A stretch of DNA of 38,929 bases from contig JAGCDJ010000005.1 in the NCBI GenBank assembly GCA_017651185.1, positions 1 through 38,929 on the forward strand. The letters are read 5' to 3'. Shown piece after piece: positions 7,583-16,370 of this stretch (its first letter is position 1; every line of letters starts with the position of its first letter). This stretch comes from Bacteroidales bacterium. GTDB lineage: Bacteria > Bacteroidota > Bacteroidia > Bacteroidales > ML635J-15. The notes beneath the pieces are model-generated. The model worked only from the letters and a program-made list of their open reading frames with translations, searched no databases and was not told the origin of the DNA. A program made the position numbers and the translations under genes.

Positions 7583-10168
7583 ATGAATCTACAACAGACA
7601 ATATCGATATCAATAAAATGCGTTTTTGCAACAATGTTGCTATTGGCATACAACATACTCGGTTTCTCGCAGGCGGAAATAACTGTCAAATTCTCGGGGC
7701 AACTAAATGGCACAACCTACCAGCGCCTCGACAGCGTAAAAGTCTCCGACATCAGCAAGGGATGGACAGAAACTATTCACTACCCAGACACAATCGCCAT
7801 ACTTAGACAGACAAACGACCTGGAAACAATATCATTCGACAACGACGCACTATACCAAAACGTTCCCAACCCTTTCGACTGCACAACAACCGTCGAACTT
7901 GCAATTTCCAGTCAATCCAACGTCAGCATACAACTCATAGATATCAATGGCAGAACACTAACAACATTCAACGGTCCACTTAATGAAGGAATACACAAAT
8001 TTAAAATTTCGGCAGAAAAACCGCAGACATATATCCTTAATGCAAAAGTCGACAATAAATACTATTCCATAAGAATGGTAAACACTGGTAATGGCTGTGG
8101 CAATAGCATTAACTACATCGGCTATTCCGAAAATATAACAGCAAAACTTGAATGTGAAAATCAATTCACTCTAGGCGACAATATGGGATACACCGGCTAT
8201 GCAACCATCGATGGAAACATAACCACAAGTGGCACCATAATTCAACGACAAACTGCCAACCAGAACATAACCTTGAATTTCACTCCGCAATCGACAACAC
8301 AACCCGAAGTAATCACATACCTCGCCTCGTCAGTAGGAGCAACAACGGCAACAATGAGAGGATACCTGCTGAATGGCGGACAAAACACAACTTTGGGTTT
8401 CATATACGGCGAAGATGAGGACGACCTGCAATACAATGTAATATCTACACAAATATCCAATCAGGAATTTTCGTTCCGACTTGCCGGTTTATCTCCCAAC
8501 ACCACTTATTATTACATGGCATACGCAACAAATATGGCAGGATCGGACTATGGCGAAATATTGAGCTTCACAACAACATCAGCAGATGCCCCATCTACTC
8601 AACCAGAAGTAATCACACTTCCAGCAACTTCCATTGGTCCAACAAGCGCTACAATAAACGGTCACTTGCAAAACGGCGGACAAGCGACACTGGGATTTAT
8701 GTATGGCACCACTCCATACAATTACAATTTGCAACACAATGTAATAGCTACGCAAACATCCAATTATGACTTTTCGTATCAACTTACAGATTTGTCGCCC
8801 AATACCACATACTACTTCAAAGCATACGCGACAAACTCGCTAGGAACCGACGACGGTGAAATTTTGAGCTTCAGAACAACACCGACAACCTCAGAATACG
8901 ACATAGAAATAAATTTCTCCGGACTTGCCAACAATAATTTCAACACATACGCCAACTATTTCATTCCGCTCGACAGCGTAATAATAGAAAACCAAACCAG
9001 AAACTGGACAAGAACTCTATATTATCCCGACACAACTCTATATGTCAACTTTTCGTCAGGCAGACTTATAATCGGCAGCGACATAGCATCGTCGGACAGA
9101 ATAAAATGCACAGGATACACAACATATAGGTCGAGATCATACACAAGCGAAATGCAAACAATAAACCCATCATCAAACATTAATGTAAACTTGAGGTTCC
9201 ACATCCCCTACTGCGACGACAAAACCGTCGTAATTGAATTGCAAGATTGCGAACCCATTACATACAATGGCATAACCTACGACCAAAGTGGCATATACAC
9301 CATAGGACAATACCTTACTTATAAAGGTTGCGATAGCACTATAATATTGGACGTAAGGATAAGGAACCACATTTTTAATGAAATTACAGTCAACACCTGC
9401 GAAGAAACATACGAATACTGCGGACACATTTATACAGAAAGTGGCATTTACCAGCATTCGTTTGTAACCGCACACGGATGCGACAGTTTGGTTTCCCTCG
9501 TACTTACACTCGGCAATGGATTCAGGGACGAACGCGACGGAAACGTATATTGCACAATAACATACGGCGACCAGGTTTGGATGAAGGAAAACCTTAGATA
9601 CTTGCCACAAGTCCAACCGCCTAGCAGCACATCGGCAACGTCTCCAAGATACTATGTATACGGATACAATGGAAACAATGTAAACGAAGCTTTGGCAACC
9701 GAAAATTATCAAAAATACGGAACACTGTACAACCATCCTGCGGCAATGGCCGCCTGCCCAGCCGGATGGCATCTTCCAAGCGATACCGAATGGACTCTGC
9801 TCGAAATATATCTTGAAAACAACGGTTACAACTTCGACGGATATGTTGACAACGACAACGACCGCGACACCCACAACGTCATTGCTAAAGCAATGGCCGC
9901 GACAAGCGGATGGGTAACCTCCGAAGAAACAAATTCAGTAGGATGGCTACAGCAAAAAAACAACGCCTGCGGATTCGACGGCAAACCGGGTGGTGAAAAG
10001 TACATACGCGGATTCCAAAACATCAACGAACTTGCAATATGGTGGACTTCAACTCCTAACACAGGTGACAACTGCTGGGACAGATACCTATTTTTCAGCA
10101 GAAACTTCTGCAACAGGACAAACAACCACAGAAGCATTGGAATGTATGTACGCTGTGTACAAGACTAA
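7583..10168 (+). CDS. exported multidomain protein with Fn3-like repeats and C-terminal FISUMP domain
   Basis: Large secreted or surface protein of 861 aa; no enzymatic function recognised. Order of parts: signal peptide (to about residue 30); a short domain at 35-75 (FSGQLNGTTYQRLDSVKV) that recurs near residue 450; a Por-tail-like segment at 92-165 (LYQNVPNPFDCTTTVELAI); two fibronectin-III-like repeats at about 235-335 and 340-430, each with LSPNTTYY and a closing LSF-TT; two Cys-containing repeats ending GCDS-LV/II-L; and the FISUMP domain at about 655-861 (DQVWMKENLRY, CPAGWHLPSDTEW, GMYVRCVQD). FISUMP proteins are abundant surface proteins in Fibrobacter and Bacteroidota, likely adhesive. 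The sorting-tail-like segment sits near the N-terminus instead of the usual C-terminus. Confidence 0.85.
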   Translation: MNLQQTISISIKCVFATMLLLAYNILGFSQAEITVKFSGQLNGTTYQRLDSVKVSDISKGWTETIHYPDTIAILRQTNDLETISFDNDALYQNVPNPFDCTTTVELAISSQSNVSIQLIDINGRTLTTFNGPLNEGIHKFKISAEKPQTYILNAKVDNKYYSIRMVNTGNGCGNSINYIGYSENITAKLECENQFTLGDNMGYTGYATIDGNITTSGTIIQRQTANQNITLNFTPQSTTQPEVITYLASSVGATTATMRGYLLNGGQNTTLGFIYGEDEDDLQYNVISTQISNQEFSFRLAGLSPNTTYYYMAYATNMAGSDYGEILSFTTTSADAPSTQPEVITLPATSIGPTSATINGHLQNGGQATLGFMYGTTPYNYNLQHNVIATQTSNYDFSYQLTDLSPNTTYYFKAYATNSLGTDDGEILSFRTTPTTSEYDIEINFSGLANNNFNTYANYFIPLDSVIIENQTRNWTRTLYYPDTTLYVNFSSGRLIIGSDIASSDRIKCTGYTTYRSRSYTSEMQTINPSSNINVNLRFHIPYCDDKTVVIELQDCEPITYNGITYDQSGIYTIGQYLTYKGCDSTIILDVRIRNHIFNEITVNTCEETYEYCGHIYTESGIYQHSFVTAHGCDSLVSLVLTLGNGFRDERDGNVYCTITYGDQVWMKENLRYLPQVQPPSSTSATSPRYYVYGYNGNNVNEALATENYQKYGTLYNHPAAMAACPAGWHLPSDTEWTLLEIYLENNGYNFDGYVDNDNDRDTHNVIAKAMAATSGWVTSEETNSVGWLQQKNNACGFDGKPGGEKYIRGFQNINELAIWWTSTPNTGDNCWDRYLFFSRNFCNRTNNHRSIGMYVRCVQD

Positions 10169-10190
10169 AAAACTACTATTTGCTAATAAA

Positions 10191-12887
10191 ATGAAACAAC
10201 TTTTCTTCTTAATCGTGATTGCAGCAATGCTGACATCATGCGGAACAAAAATCCAACTTAGCAACCTTACTGTAGAACAACAAGATGGCAGTCGTGCCTT
10301 AGCGACGAATCAACCAAGGTTCAGCTGGCAATACGAAAGCGAGTACGACAATGTCAAGCAGACAGATTACCGCATTGTAGTGGCATCAACCGAACAAAAC
10401 GCAAAAAACGGAAATGGTGACTTGTGGGATTCAAAGGTCGTCGAGTCAAACAGAATGCTCTACATCCCCTACGCCGGGCAGGAACTGCATAGCCGCGACA
10501 TTGCCTACTGGAAAGTGTTTACCACTGTGACATACGGAGGAAAGGAGAAAAAAGCGAGCATAGAAAGCGATATCAAATCTTTCGAGATAAGTTTGCTGAA
10601 CGAAAACGACTGGCAGGCAAAATGGATAGGTCGAGAATTTGACGACGACATTTTGAAGGGGAAAACCCGCATTGCTGCACGCTATCTGCGCAAAGAATTC
10701 GGACTTGACAACGAAATCAGCAAAGCAAGACTTTACATTAGCGGACTGGGACAATACAGCGCATACATCAACGGTGCCGAAGTTGCGCCTGAAGAACTAT
10801 TAAAGCCCGCCATTTCAGACTATACCAAGCGAGTATATTTCAACACTTACGATGTAACATCAATGCTGAACAAAGGCGACAATGCCATCGGTGTCACCCT
10901 CGAAGGCGGACGATTTACAACTATCCGTTACGACTCACTATATCTTGTATGGGGAGGCATCAACCACGCAATCCACTACGGAAAGCCGCAACTGCTTCTG
11001 CAACTTGAAGTAACCTACAAGGACGGCACCACTGCAATGATAAACAGCGACGAAAGTTGGAAAATTACCAATAACGGACCGATTCGCACAGCCAACGAGT
11101 TTGATGGCGAAACCTACGATGCCAATAAGGATTTGGGCGAATGGACAAAAATCGACTACGACGATAGCAACTGGCTACCAGTAGAAATCGTAGATGCTCC
11201 CGAAGGCAAACTCAATGCACAGCCCAATCCAAACATCATGGTGCAGGACAAAATTCGCCCAAAGGCAATATTCAAGAAAGGCAATGCTTGGATTGTTGAC
11301 GTGGGACAAAATATGGTCGGCGTACTCGACATTAAAGTTCGCAACCAACAGGCAGGCGATACAATAACACTACGCTTTGCCGAAACCTTGACCGCTGACA
11401 GCCTTATATACATTGACAACCTTCGTAGCGCAGAAGCCACCGACCATTACATTATGAGCGGAAGCAATGCCCAATGGCATCCAATGTTTACTTATCACGG
11501 ATTCAGGTTTGTGGAAGTCAGCGGACTACGCAGCAAACCAACACTTGACGATTTCGAAGGTCTAGTTTTCTACGATGCAATGCCAACTACTGGTTCATTT
11601 GAAACTTCCAACGAGATTATAAATGCCGTATATCGCAACGCATATTGGGGCATACGTGGAAATTATCGCAGTATGCCGACCGATTGTCCGCAACGCGACG
11701 AGCGCATGGGCTGGACAGGTGACCGCACAACAGGTTGCTACGGAGAGTCGTACATATTCAACAACCACCAGCTGTACGCAAAATGGCTTTGTGACCTTGA
11801 TGACTCTCAGTGGCCAAGCGGTTCAATATCTGATGTTGCACCAGCATACTGGCGCAGATATACGGACAACATGACATGGCCAGGAGCATTCATCACCGCT
11901 GCCGAAATGGTCTACACCCGTTTCGGTGACGAAGAACCCATACGCCAGCACTACGACGCAATGAAACGATGGATGGTACACATGAAGGAAAAATATTCAG
12001 TGGACGGAATCATCACCCGCGACTGCTACGGCGACTGGTGCATGCCACCCGAATCGCCAGAGATGATACATTCGAAAGATACCTGCCGTATTACATCGGC
12101 GGAAGTCATATCTACCCCTTTCTATTGCTACCTTGCTGGCAAAATGGCAAAATTTGCCGATTTGCTTGGATATACAGACGACGTAAACTATTTCAGGAAA
12201 GAAATCGCAGCAACAACTGCATCCTACAACGAAAAATACTTGAACAAGGAAACTGGCCGATACAGCAACAACACGGTAACCGCCAATATCTTACCATTAT
12301 GGTTCGGAATGGTGCCGGCAGAACTTGAGGACAAAGTTTTCGCCAACATCATAGACAAGACCGAAAAGGACTTCGGCGGACATGTGTCAACTGGTGTGGT
12401 AGGAATTCAACAACTAATGCGTACACTCACCGAACGTGGCCGTGGCGACTTGGCACTACACATTGCTTCCAACGACACATATCCAAGCTGGGGCTACATG
12501 TATCGAAACGGAGCCACCACCATTTGGGAACTTTGGAACGGCAACACTGCCGATCCGTCAATGAATTCAGGCAACCATGTAATGCTGCTTGGCGACCTTA
12601 TACTTTGGGAATACGAATACCTTGGAGGCATACGCGCACTGGAACCAGGATACAGCAAAATCCAACTGAAACCATATCCAATCGAAGGACTGGAATATGT
12701 AAACTGCTCATACAAATCAGTATCGGGACTTATCGAAAGCAAATGGAAAGTCAATGGAAATCAGTTTGAATGGGACATCGTAATACCCGCCAACACGACC
12801 GCCGAAGTATGGGTGCCGACATCCGACGGCTACCAGAAACAAACGATGGGTAGCGGAAAGCACAAATTGACATCCACCATTAATTAA
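10191..12887 (+). CDS. alpha-L-rhamnosidase, GH78, lipoprotein
   Basis: Removes terminal alpha-L-rhamnose from plant polysaccharides or glycosides, outside the cytoplasm. The start at 10191 is chosen because it gives a lipoprotein signal, MKQLFFLIVIAAMLTSC, with a lipobox cysteine at residue 17. The frame is open further upstream but overlaps the previous gene. The 898-aa product has N-terminal beta-sandwich domains typical of bacterial rhamnosidases to about residue 420, then the (alpha/alpha)6 barrel. The family signature MPTDCPQRDERMGWTGD lies near residue 494 and contains the acidic residues used in catalysis. A C-terminal beta domain ends the protein. No SusC/SusD pair is adjacent, so this is not visibly part of a polysaccharide utilisation locus here. 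A terminator follows at once. Confidence 0.93.
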   Translation: MKQLFFLIVIAAMLTSCGTKIQLSNLTVEQQDGSRALATNQPRFSWQYESEYDNVKQTDYRIVVASTEQNAKNGNGDLWDSKVVESNRMLYIPYAGQELHSRDIAYWKVFTTVTYGGKEKKASIESDIKSFEISLLNENDWQAKWIGREFDDDILKGKTRIAARYLRKEFGLDNEISKARLYISGLGQYSAYINGAEVAPEELLKPAISDYTKRVYFNTYDVTSMLNKGDNAIGVTLEGGRFTTIRYDSLYLVWGGINHAIHYGKPQLLLQLEVTYKDGTTAMINSDESWKITNNGPIRTANEFDGETYDANKDLGEWTKIDYDDSNWLPVEIVDAPEGKLNAQPNPNIMVQDKIRPKAIFKKGNAWIVDVGQNMVGVLDIKVRNQQAGDTITLRFAETLTADSLIYIDNLRSAEATDHYIMSGSNAQWHPMFTYHGFRFVEVSGLRSKPTLDDFEGLVFYDAMPTTGSFETSNEIINAVYRNAYWGIRGNYRSMPTDCPQRDERMGWTGDRTTGCYGESYIFNNHQLYAKWLCDLDDSQWPSGSISDVAPAYWRRYTDNMTWPGAFITAAEMVYTRFGDEEPIRQHYDAMKRWMVHMKEKYSVDGIITRDCYGDWCMPPESPEMIHSKDTCRITSAEVISTPFYCYLAGKMAKFADLLGYTDDVNYFRKEIAATTASYNEKYLNKETGRYSNNTVTANILPLWFGMVPAELEDKVFANIIDKTEKDFGGHVSTGVVGIQQLMRTLTERGRGDLALHIASNDTYPSWGYMYRNGATTIWELWNGNTADPSMNSGNHVMLLGDLILWEYEYLGGIRALEPGYSKIQLKPYPIEGLEYVNCSYKSVSGLIESKWKVNGNQFEWDIVIPANTTAEVWVPTSDGYQKQTMGSGKHKLTSTIN

Positions 12888-12891
12888 AAAT

Positions 12892-12928
12892 TTGTAGCGG
12901 AGCAATGCATTGAACCGCTACAAAAAAA
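12892..12928 (+). terminator. Rho-independent terminator after the rhamnosidase gene
   Basis: TTGTAGCGG (from 12892) pairs with CCGCTACAA and runs into an A-rich tract; the T/A flanks make it usable on either strand. It begins about 5 bp after the stop codon. Confidence 0.75.
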
Positions 12929-12984
12929 GAATTGCCCTACAAACCGCAGTATGCAAATTATCATACACTTTTTTGACATTATTT

Positions 12985-13015
12985 TTTGTGTGTATTAATT
13001 TATTATGTAAATTTG
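12985..13015 (+). promoter_or_regulatory. promoter of the YoeB-type toxin-antitoxin pair
   Basis: TTTG at 12985-12988 and TAAATTTG at 13008-13015 are separated by 19 bp, an excellent match to the Bacteroidota -33/-7 arrangement. The predicted start near 13022 leaves a leader of about 27 nt before the antitoxin ATG. Confidence 0.7.
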
Positions 13016-13048
13016 TGTCACATTTTGGTACACAAAAAGAATAATATT

Positions 13049-13315
13049 ATGGAAGTAGTTTCGACAAGACAATTCAGGGACAATATGGCAACATATTTGA
13101 AACATATTACTGACGGACAAGAACTTATTCTCAAGACCCGTGACAAAGGCAGTTTTGTCATCCGCAAGGTAAAGGAAGACGACACTCTGATGACGAAAGA
13201 AGAATTTTTCGCAAAAATTGAAGAATCTAGGAAGCAAATCGAAAGAGGCGAATATTCTGTTATGCATCCCGATGAGACATTGGACGAATTTTTGGAAAGG
13301 GTGACAAATGTATAA
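13049..13315 (+). CDS. Phd/YefM-family antitoxin
   Basis: Antitoxin of a type II module: binds and neutralises the toxin encoded next and, with it, represses the shared promoter. The 88-aa product begins MEVVSTRQFRDNMATYLKH, the Phd/YefM DNA-binding start (short beta strand then an RQ-F-xNM helix). It has the beta pair LILKTRDKGSFVIRKV, then an acidic, helical C-terminus suited to wrapping the toxin. The ATG at 13049 is preferred over more upstream in-frame starts because the promoter lies between them. Its 3' end overlaps the toxin gene by 8 bp, so the two are translationally coupled. Confidence 0.88.
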   Translation: MEVVSTRQFRDNMATYLKHITDGQELILKTRDKGSFVIRKVKEDDTLMTKEEFFAKIEESRKQIERGEYSVMHPDETLDEFLERVTNV

Positions 13316-13580
13316 GATTGAATTCTCAAATATAGCCATTTCCGACATCCAGAAACTTCGCCGCAACGAACCGAATGCATACAAAAAGTTAGATTCGCTG
13401 ATTTCCGAACTAAAAATCCACCCAACCACAGGCACTGGGCATCCCGAACAGCTCAAGGGCGACAAATCCGGTCAATGGTCACGACATATTACTGGCAAAC
13501 ACAGACTCATATACGAAATCAAGGAAGAAGTTGTCATCGTGAATGTCCTTTCCGCATACGGGCATTATGGGGACAAATAA
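13308..13580 (+). CDS. YoeB/Txe-family mRNA interferase toxin
   Basis: RelE-superfamily ribosome-dependent endoribonuclease, a translation-blocking toxin. The 90-aa length matches YoeB. Family hallmarks visible are KLDSLISELKIHP, GTGHPEQLKG, the WSRHITGKHRLIYEI strand pair that carries the basic and His catalytic residues, and a C-terminal Tyr-containing YGHYGDK resembling the SAYGHYxx end of YoeB. The start overlaps the antitoxin stop by 8 bp. A run of hairpin repeats follows the gene. Confidence 0.92.
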   Translation: MYKIEFSNIAISDIQKLRRNEPNAYKKLDSLISELKIHPTTGTGHPEQLKGDKSGQWSRHITGKHRLIYEIKEEVVIVNVLSAYGHYGDK

Positions 13581-13584
13581 TTGT

Positions 13585-13632
13585 CCTTTCGGATTATAAC
13601 CTTCAGTTCTCTGCCATAGCAGTAAATCCGAC
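13585..13632 (+). repeat. hairpin repeat, CGGATT...AATCCG family, copy 1
   Basis: CGGATT (13590-13595) pairs with AATCCG (13625-13630); inside are the conserved-type AACCTTCAGTTC and an inner CTGC-CATA-GCAG hairpin. It belongs to the family seen again at 13775-13819 and three or four times at 25421-25634. It starts 10 bp after the toxin stop codon and may end that transcript. Confidence 0.65.
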
Positions 13633-13680
13633 TCAACAATAAGATTAGTTGGATGTTGGTTTATTGTTTATTAAATTTTT

Positions 13681-13766
13681 TGTAAATTTGCAGTGTTCGT
13701 GTCACGAATAGGAAGGAGAGGACATCACGGTGTCTTTAAGGCAATGATACCTCTCCTTCTGTTTTT
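13681..13766 (+). ncRNA. candidate small RNA with its own promoter and terminator hairpin
   Basis: TAAATTTG (13683-13690) is a full -7 match, so transcription would begin near 13697. Two perfect inverted repeats follow: TTCGTG/CACGAA with one central base (13696-13708), and GAAGGAGAGG (13712-13721) with CCTCTCCTTC (13750-13759), then TGTTTTTATTT. The promoter-hairpin-T-run order over ~70 nt is what a free-standing sRNA looks like. No open frame of note is present. The alternative is a transposed palindromic element that happens to carry a promoter-like sequence. Confidence 0.45.
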
Positions 13767-13774
13767 ATTTATGT

Positions 13775-13940
13775 CCTTTCAGATTTGCAACCTTTAGTCA
13801 GTTGCCTTTGCAACAAATCCCCCCAAAAAACATCCCAATATCCGCACTTCTGGTTGAGCCCAATCCTCAACCATATCGGATTGTTGGGATGTTATTTATG
13901 CCTTTCAGCCCTTTCGGATATGCAACATTTAGCCAGTTGT
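13775..13940 (+). repeat. cluster of hairpin repeats, CGGATT family copies and relatives
   Basis: Copy 2 is at about 13775-13819: GATTTGCAACCTTTAG with inner hairpin GTTGC-CTTT-GCAAC and closing AAATC. A larger related hairpin spans 13831-13891: CATCCCAA-nATCCG arms nearly match the reverse complement at the other end, with a perfect inner GGTTGAG/CTCAACC (13852-13858, 13866-13872). A degenerate copy (CGGATATGCAACATTTAGCC) is at 13915-13934. No gene is seen in this stretch. Confidence 0.6.
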
Positions 13941-14258
13941 CTAGAATTCAGAATTTATATCGGTCACTGGCGATAAGCGGCCTTGGTACTGCACCCAATG
14001 CAGTCTGTACCGCTTCGCCAAATATGACAGTATAGAGCCAACTATATCTTTATCTTTCTGTAAAATACAGTTTTGTTCTCGTTTTTCTTTTATAAAAAGT
14101 TCTCCCTTGTACTCAACCATAAGAGTTATCGCTTCCTCCATATTCGACAAGAGTTCCTCAAGACTTCGACCTTGACTAAACGCCCCCGCCACCACAACGC
14201 ATTGCCCAATATACCATTTGGACTTTGGGTCTTTTTCTATTGCAATTGTGTATTCCAT
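13941..14258 (-). CDS. orphan HicB-like antitoxin-type protein with repeat-derived C-terminus
   Basis: The 105-aa product begins MEYTIAIEKDPKSKWYIGQC and continues SQGRSLEELLSNMEEAI, the partly degenerate RNase-H-like core of HicB-family antitoxins. No HicA toxin gene lies upstream or downstream. The last ~28 codons (SYLAKRYRLHWVQYQGR onward) are encoded by a palindromic repeat that occurs again at 14313-14364, so the original C-terminus was probably replaced when the repeat arrived. It may be an antitoxin remnant or a diverged stand-alone HicB-fold protein. HicB-like assignment is moderately sure; function is not. Confidence 0.6.
   Translation of the reverse strand: MEYTIAIEKDPKSKWYIGQCVVVAGAFSQGRSLEELLSNMEEAITLMVEYKGELFIKEKREQNCILQKDKDIVGSILSYLAKRYRLHWVQYQGRLSPVTDINSEF
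13968..14020. repeat. 53-bp palindromic repeat, copy 1 (inside the HicB-like gene)
   Basis: TGGCGATAAGCGG (13968-13980) is nearly complementary to CCGCTTCGCCA (14010-14020), with TGCACCCAATGCA in the centre. A second, very similar copy is at 14313-14364, followed in both cases by ATATGACA. Confidence 0.75.
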
Positions 14259-14502
14259 AGGTTTATTTTTTGAAACTTAACGACATTCTTTTCTAAAGAA
14301 CCTCTATGTCTCTGGCGATAGCGGCCTTGAACCTGCACCCAATGCAACCTGTACCGCTTCGCCAGATATGACATAGACAAAAGTATCGGAACTTGCAGTA
14401 CCGTTCTCATTGCAAGTTTTACTTGGAAAATACTCCTTTCCAAAACGATACTTTTCTTATTTTTTGAAAATCTTGCTTCATTATGCGCCAATATTTTCAT
14501 TC
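14259..14502. other. gene-free spacer between HicB-like and AAA+ genes
   Basis: Contains palindromic repeat copy 2 and A/T-rich sequence with a CTTGCAATGAGAACGGTACT-like region. The only frame of size is on the minus strand and reads through the repeat, so it is not credited as a gene. Confidence 0.4.
14313..14364. repeat. palindromic repeat, copy 2
   Basis: TGGCGATAGCGG (14313-14324) and CCGCTTCGCCA (14354-14364) frame a centre containing TGCACCCAATGCA, matching copy 1 at 13968-14020 at most positions. The pair is in direct orientation about 345 bp apart. Confidence 0.75.
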
Positions 14503-16167
14503 CTAATACCCTACCTTCATTTGCGAATTTACAATTTGCTCGTCATCACAATAAGCACATAACTTTTCGAAAGTAAAATCATCACCATTAAGAATGTAAT
14601 TAATTGTTTTCTTACGAGTTACATTTTCAATCTGACCACCGCTAAAAAGATATTTCTTCGCGATAATGTCAAGTTCCTCTGGTTTCAATTCGGGCAACAT
14701 AGAATGCCAAATCTTCTTGCTGGTCTTAATATCTGGCTTAGCGAATTCTATCTTGTAGATAAACCGCCTTTCAAAAGCTTTGTCAAGATTCTTGGTCAAG
14801 TTGGTTGTCGCAATTAGAATGCCTTCTAAGTCTTCCATTTCCTGAAGAATAATGTTCTGAATGGTATTCTCCATTTTGTCAACGGCATGCTGAGTATTTT
14901 CCATTCTGGTGCCGAACAAAGCATCCGCCTCATTGAACAGTAATATAGGTGCGACATCTGACTTGCGAACAATACTCTTATAATTATCGAACAACTTCTT
15001 GACTATCTTTTCGCTCTCGCCTACCCAACAACTTTTCATGCTCGCAATATCAACCAGCATAATGTTTCTTCCAGTCTGCCTAGCAATCTGCATGACAGAT
15101 TCGGTCTTTCCCGTCCCAGGTGCGCCGTAAAACAAGCAGGAAAAGCCTTTACGCAAGCCCTGTTTAGCCAATCTATCCAAAACATTTTTGTAATTGTCGG
15201 GCTGCAAAAGTTTTATCAGTTCTGTAATCGAAGCGGTGTTCTTGTCGTTGAAGAACAACTTTTTCTCCTGGATGTTATTGTGCAGCAACAGCCCACGGGT
15301 TGGATTTCTAATGCTTTGCAGATTAAGCACATCCGACAAAAGTTCATCCTTAATCCTTTCGCCCAGCTTGAAATGGCATCTGTCGGCAAGACCTTCCTGA
15401 TTTACATACTCTATGTAGCCGTTTTTTATCAAGGAGCTGTCTCCGTCGCGCATATTCGAAAGTACCCATGTCAATATCCAGTGGCTTTCGAAAATATCTT
15501 CCAAATCGGAGTCCTCAATGTCATCGTCGTAGTAATATGCGTATTGTATAACAAATTTCATAAGCAGAACCTTCTCTGATTGAGTAAGTTTGTAGCCGAT
15601 GAATTTCGCGGCAAAAGGCAAATGAGTATTCTTTTCGAGCAAAGTTTTTATCTCGTCAACCATATCGTCATATTCAATTTCCTCCTCCTGCCTTAGCATA
15701 TACAATCTTTTGATTTTGTCGAGCAACTCAGTTATTTTCAAGTTGGTTATCGGCTTAGGAACATACATTTTATCTTCTTGAAATGCCTGTATAACCTTGC
15801 ATGGAACGGAAAATCCAAAAGTGTCGTCGTCATCGTCCTTTTTCAGCAGTTGCTTCTGTACCAAGACATCAAATTCGCTCGAATAGCGGAGAAGATGTAT
15901 ATGGCGGCAGTCGAGGTATTCAAGCAAATCGGTCATCGAGTCGTGCGACTCCTCGTTCTCTACCCAGAGCGAAAGCAATACCGATTGGCGAGGTGTCAAA
16001 TCGCATTTTTCATTTAAAAAATCGGTATAATTCTTAATTTTCTTGTAGAAACTGTCGCTAAGTTTTGAATCTTCTGCAAAATCAACAATTTTTTCCATAC
16101 ACGAAAGTATTGTCAATTCTTCCTCTTGAACTTTCTTTTTCACATTTTTCTTTTCCATAAACATCAT
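14503..16167 (-). CDS. AAA+ ATPase, stand-alone, function unknown
   Basis: A 554-aa protein whose C-terminal half is a AAA+ module: Walker A YGAPGTGKTESV (about residue 350), a Walker B-like ILLFNEADALFG in which Asn replaces the usual Asp before Glu, sensor-1 IATTNLT, and an arginine-finger type FERRF. This pattern resembles FtsH/CDC48-class ATP-binding proteins found alone in Bacteroidota. The N-terminal ~280 residues are helical, charged and unrecognised. It opens MMFMEKKNVKK, and any of three ATGs could be the start. Its promoter carries the same 27-bp block as the promoter of the 297-aa gene 7 kb away (16215-16241 equals 23681-23707), so it probably belongs to the WYL-controlled regulon. 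A role in remodelling the RNA-repair components is conjecture. Confidence 0.85.
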   Translation of the reverse strand: MMFMEKKNVKKKVQEEELTILSCMEKIVDFAEDSKLSDSFYKKIKNYTDFLNEKCDLTPRQSVLLSLWVENEESHDSMTDLLEYLDCRHIHLLRYSSEFDVLVQKQLLKKDDDDDTFGFSVPCKVIQAFQEDKMYVPKPITNLKITELLDKIKRLYMLRQEEEIEYDDMVDEIKTLLEKNTHLPFAAKFIGYKLTQSEKVLLMKFVIQYAYYYDDDIEDSDLEDIFESHWILTWVLSNMRDGDSSLIKNGYIEYVNQEGLADRCHFKLGERIKDELLSDVLNLQSIRNPTRGLLLHNNIQEKKLFFNDKNTASITELIKLLQPDNYKNVLDRLAKQGLRKGFSCLFYGAPGTGKTESVMQIARQTGRNIMLVDIASMKSCWVGESEKIVKKLFDNYKSIVRKSDVAPILLFNEADALFGTRMENTQHAVDKMENTIQNIILQEMEDLEGILIATTNLTKNLDKAFERRFIYKIEFAKPDIKTSKKIWHSMLPELKPEELDIIAKKYLFSGGQIENVTRKKTINYILNGDDFTFEKLCAYCDDEQIVNSQMKVGY

Positions 16168-16197
16168 TTTTATATGTTATACAAAAAATTTTCGCCG

Positions 16198-16234
16198 CAA
16201 AATAAATATGCCACTGCGCAACCTATTTGCGTAG
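16198..16234 (-). promoter_or_regulatory. promoter and palindromic operator of the AAA+ gene (operator copy 1)
   Basis: On the minus strand a -7-like TTATTTTG (16198-16205) is preceded, after 9 bp, by the palindrome CTACGCAAATAGGTTGCGCA (16215-16234; arms CGCAA/TTGCG, 5-bp centre). The palindrome occupies the place of the -33 box, as expected for an activator or repressor site. The 27-bp string 16215-16241 is identical to 23681-23707. Confidence 0.7.
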
Positions 16235-16370
16235 TCGAAAATATTTTTCATTTTTTTTGAAAAAAGTTTTGCAAACATATAATACATAGGTGAATATAGA
16301 ATCAGCAATGTAACAATTACACCTACTTTTGTAAAAATCGAAGGAAAAAATGTAAACAAAAAAATCACTG

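Noticed and set aside
9990..10190. An in-frame upstream extension of the rhamnosidase gene
   Set aside because: It overlaps the FISUMP gene and would bury the lipoprotein signal peptide at residue 68.
14237..14500. An 87-aa minus-strand frame upstream of the HicB-like gene
   Set aside because: A third of it is the palindromic repeat and the remainder is low-complexity; no family features and no promoter.
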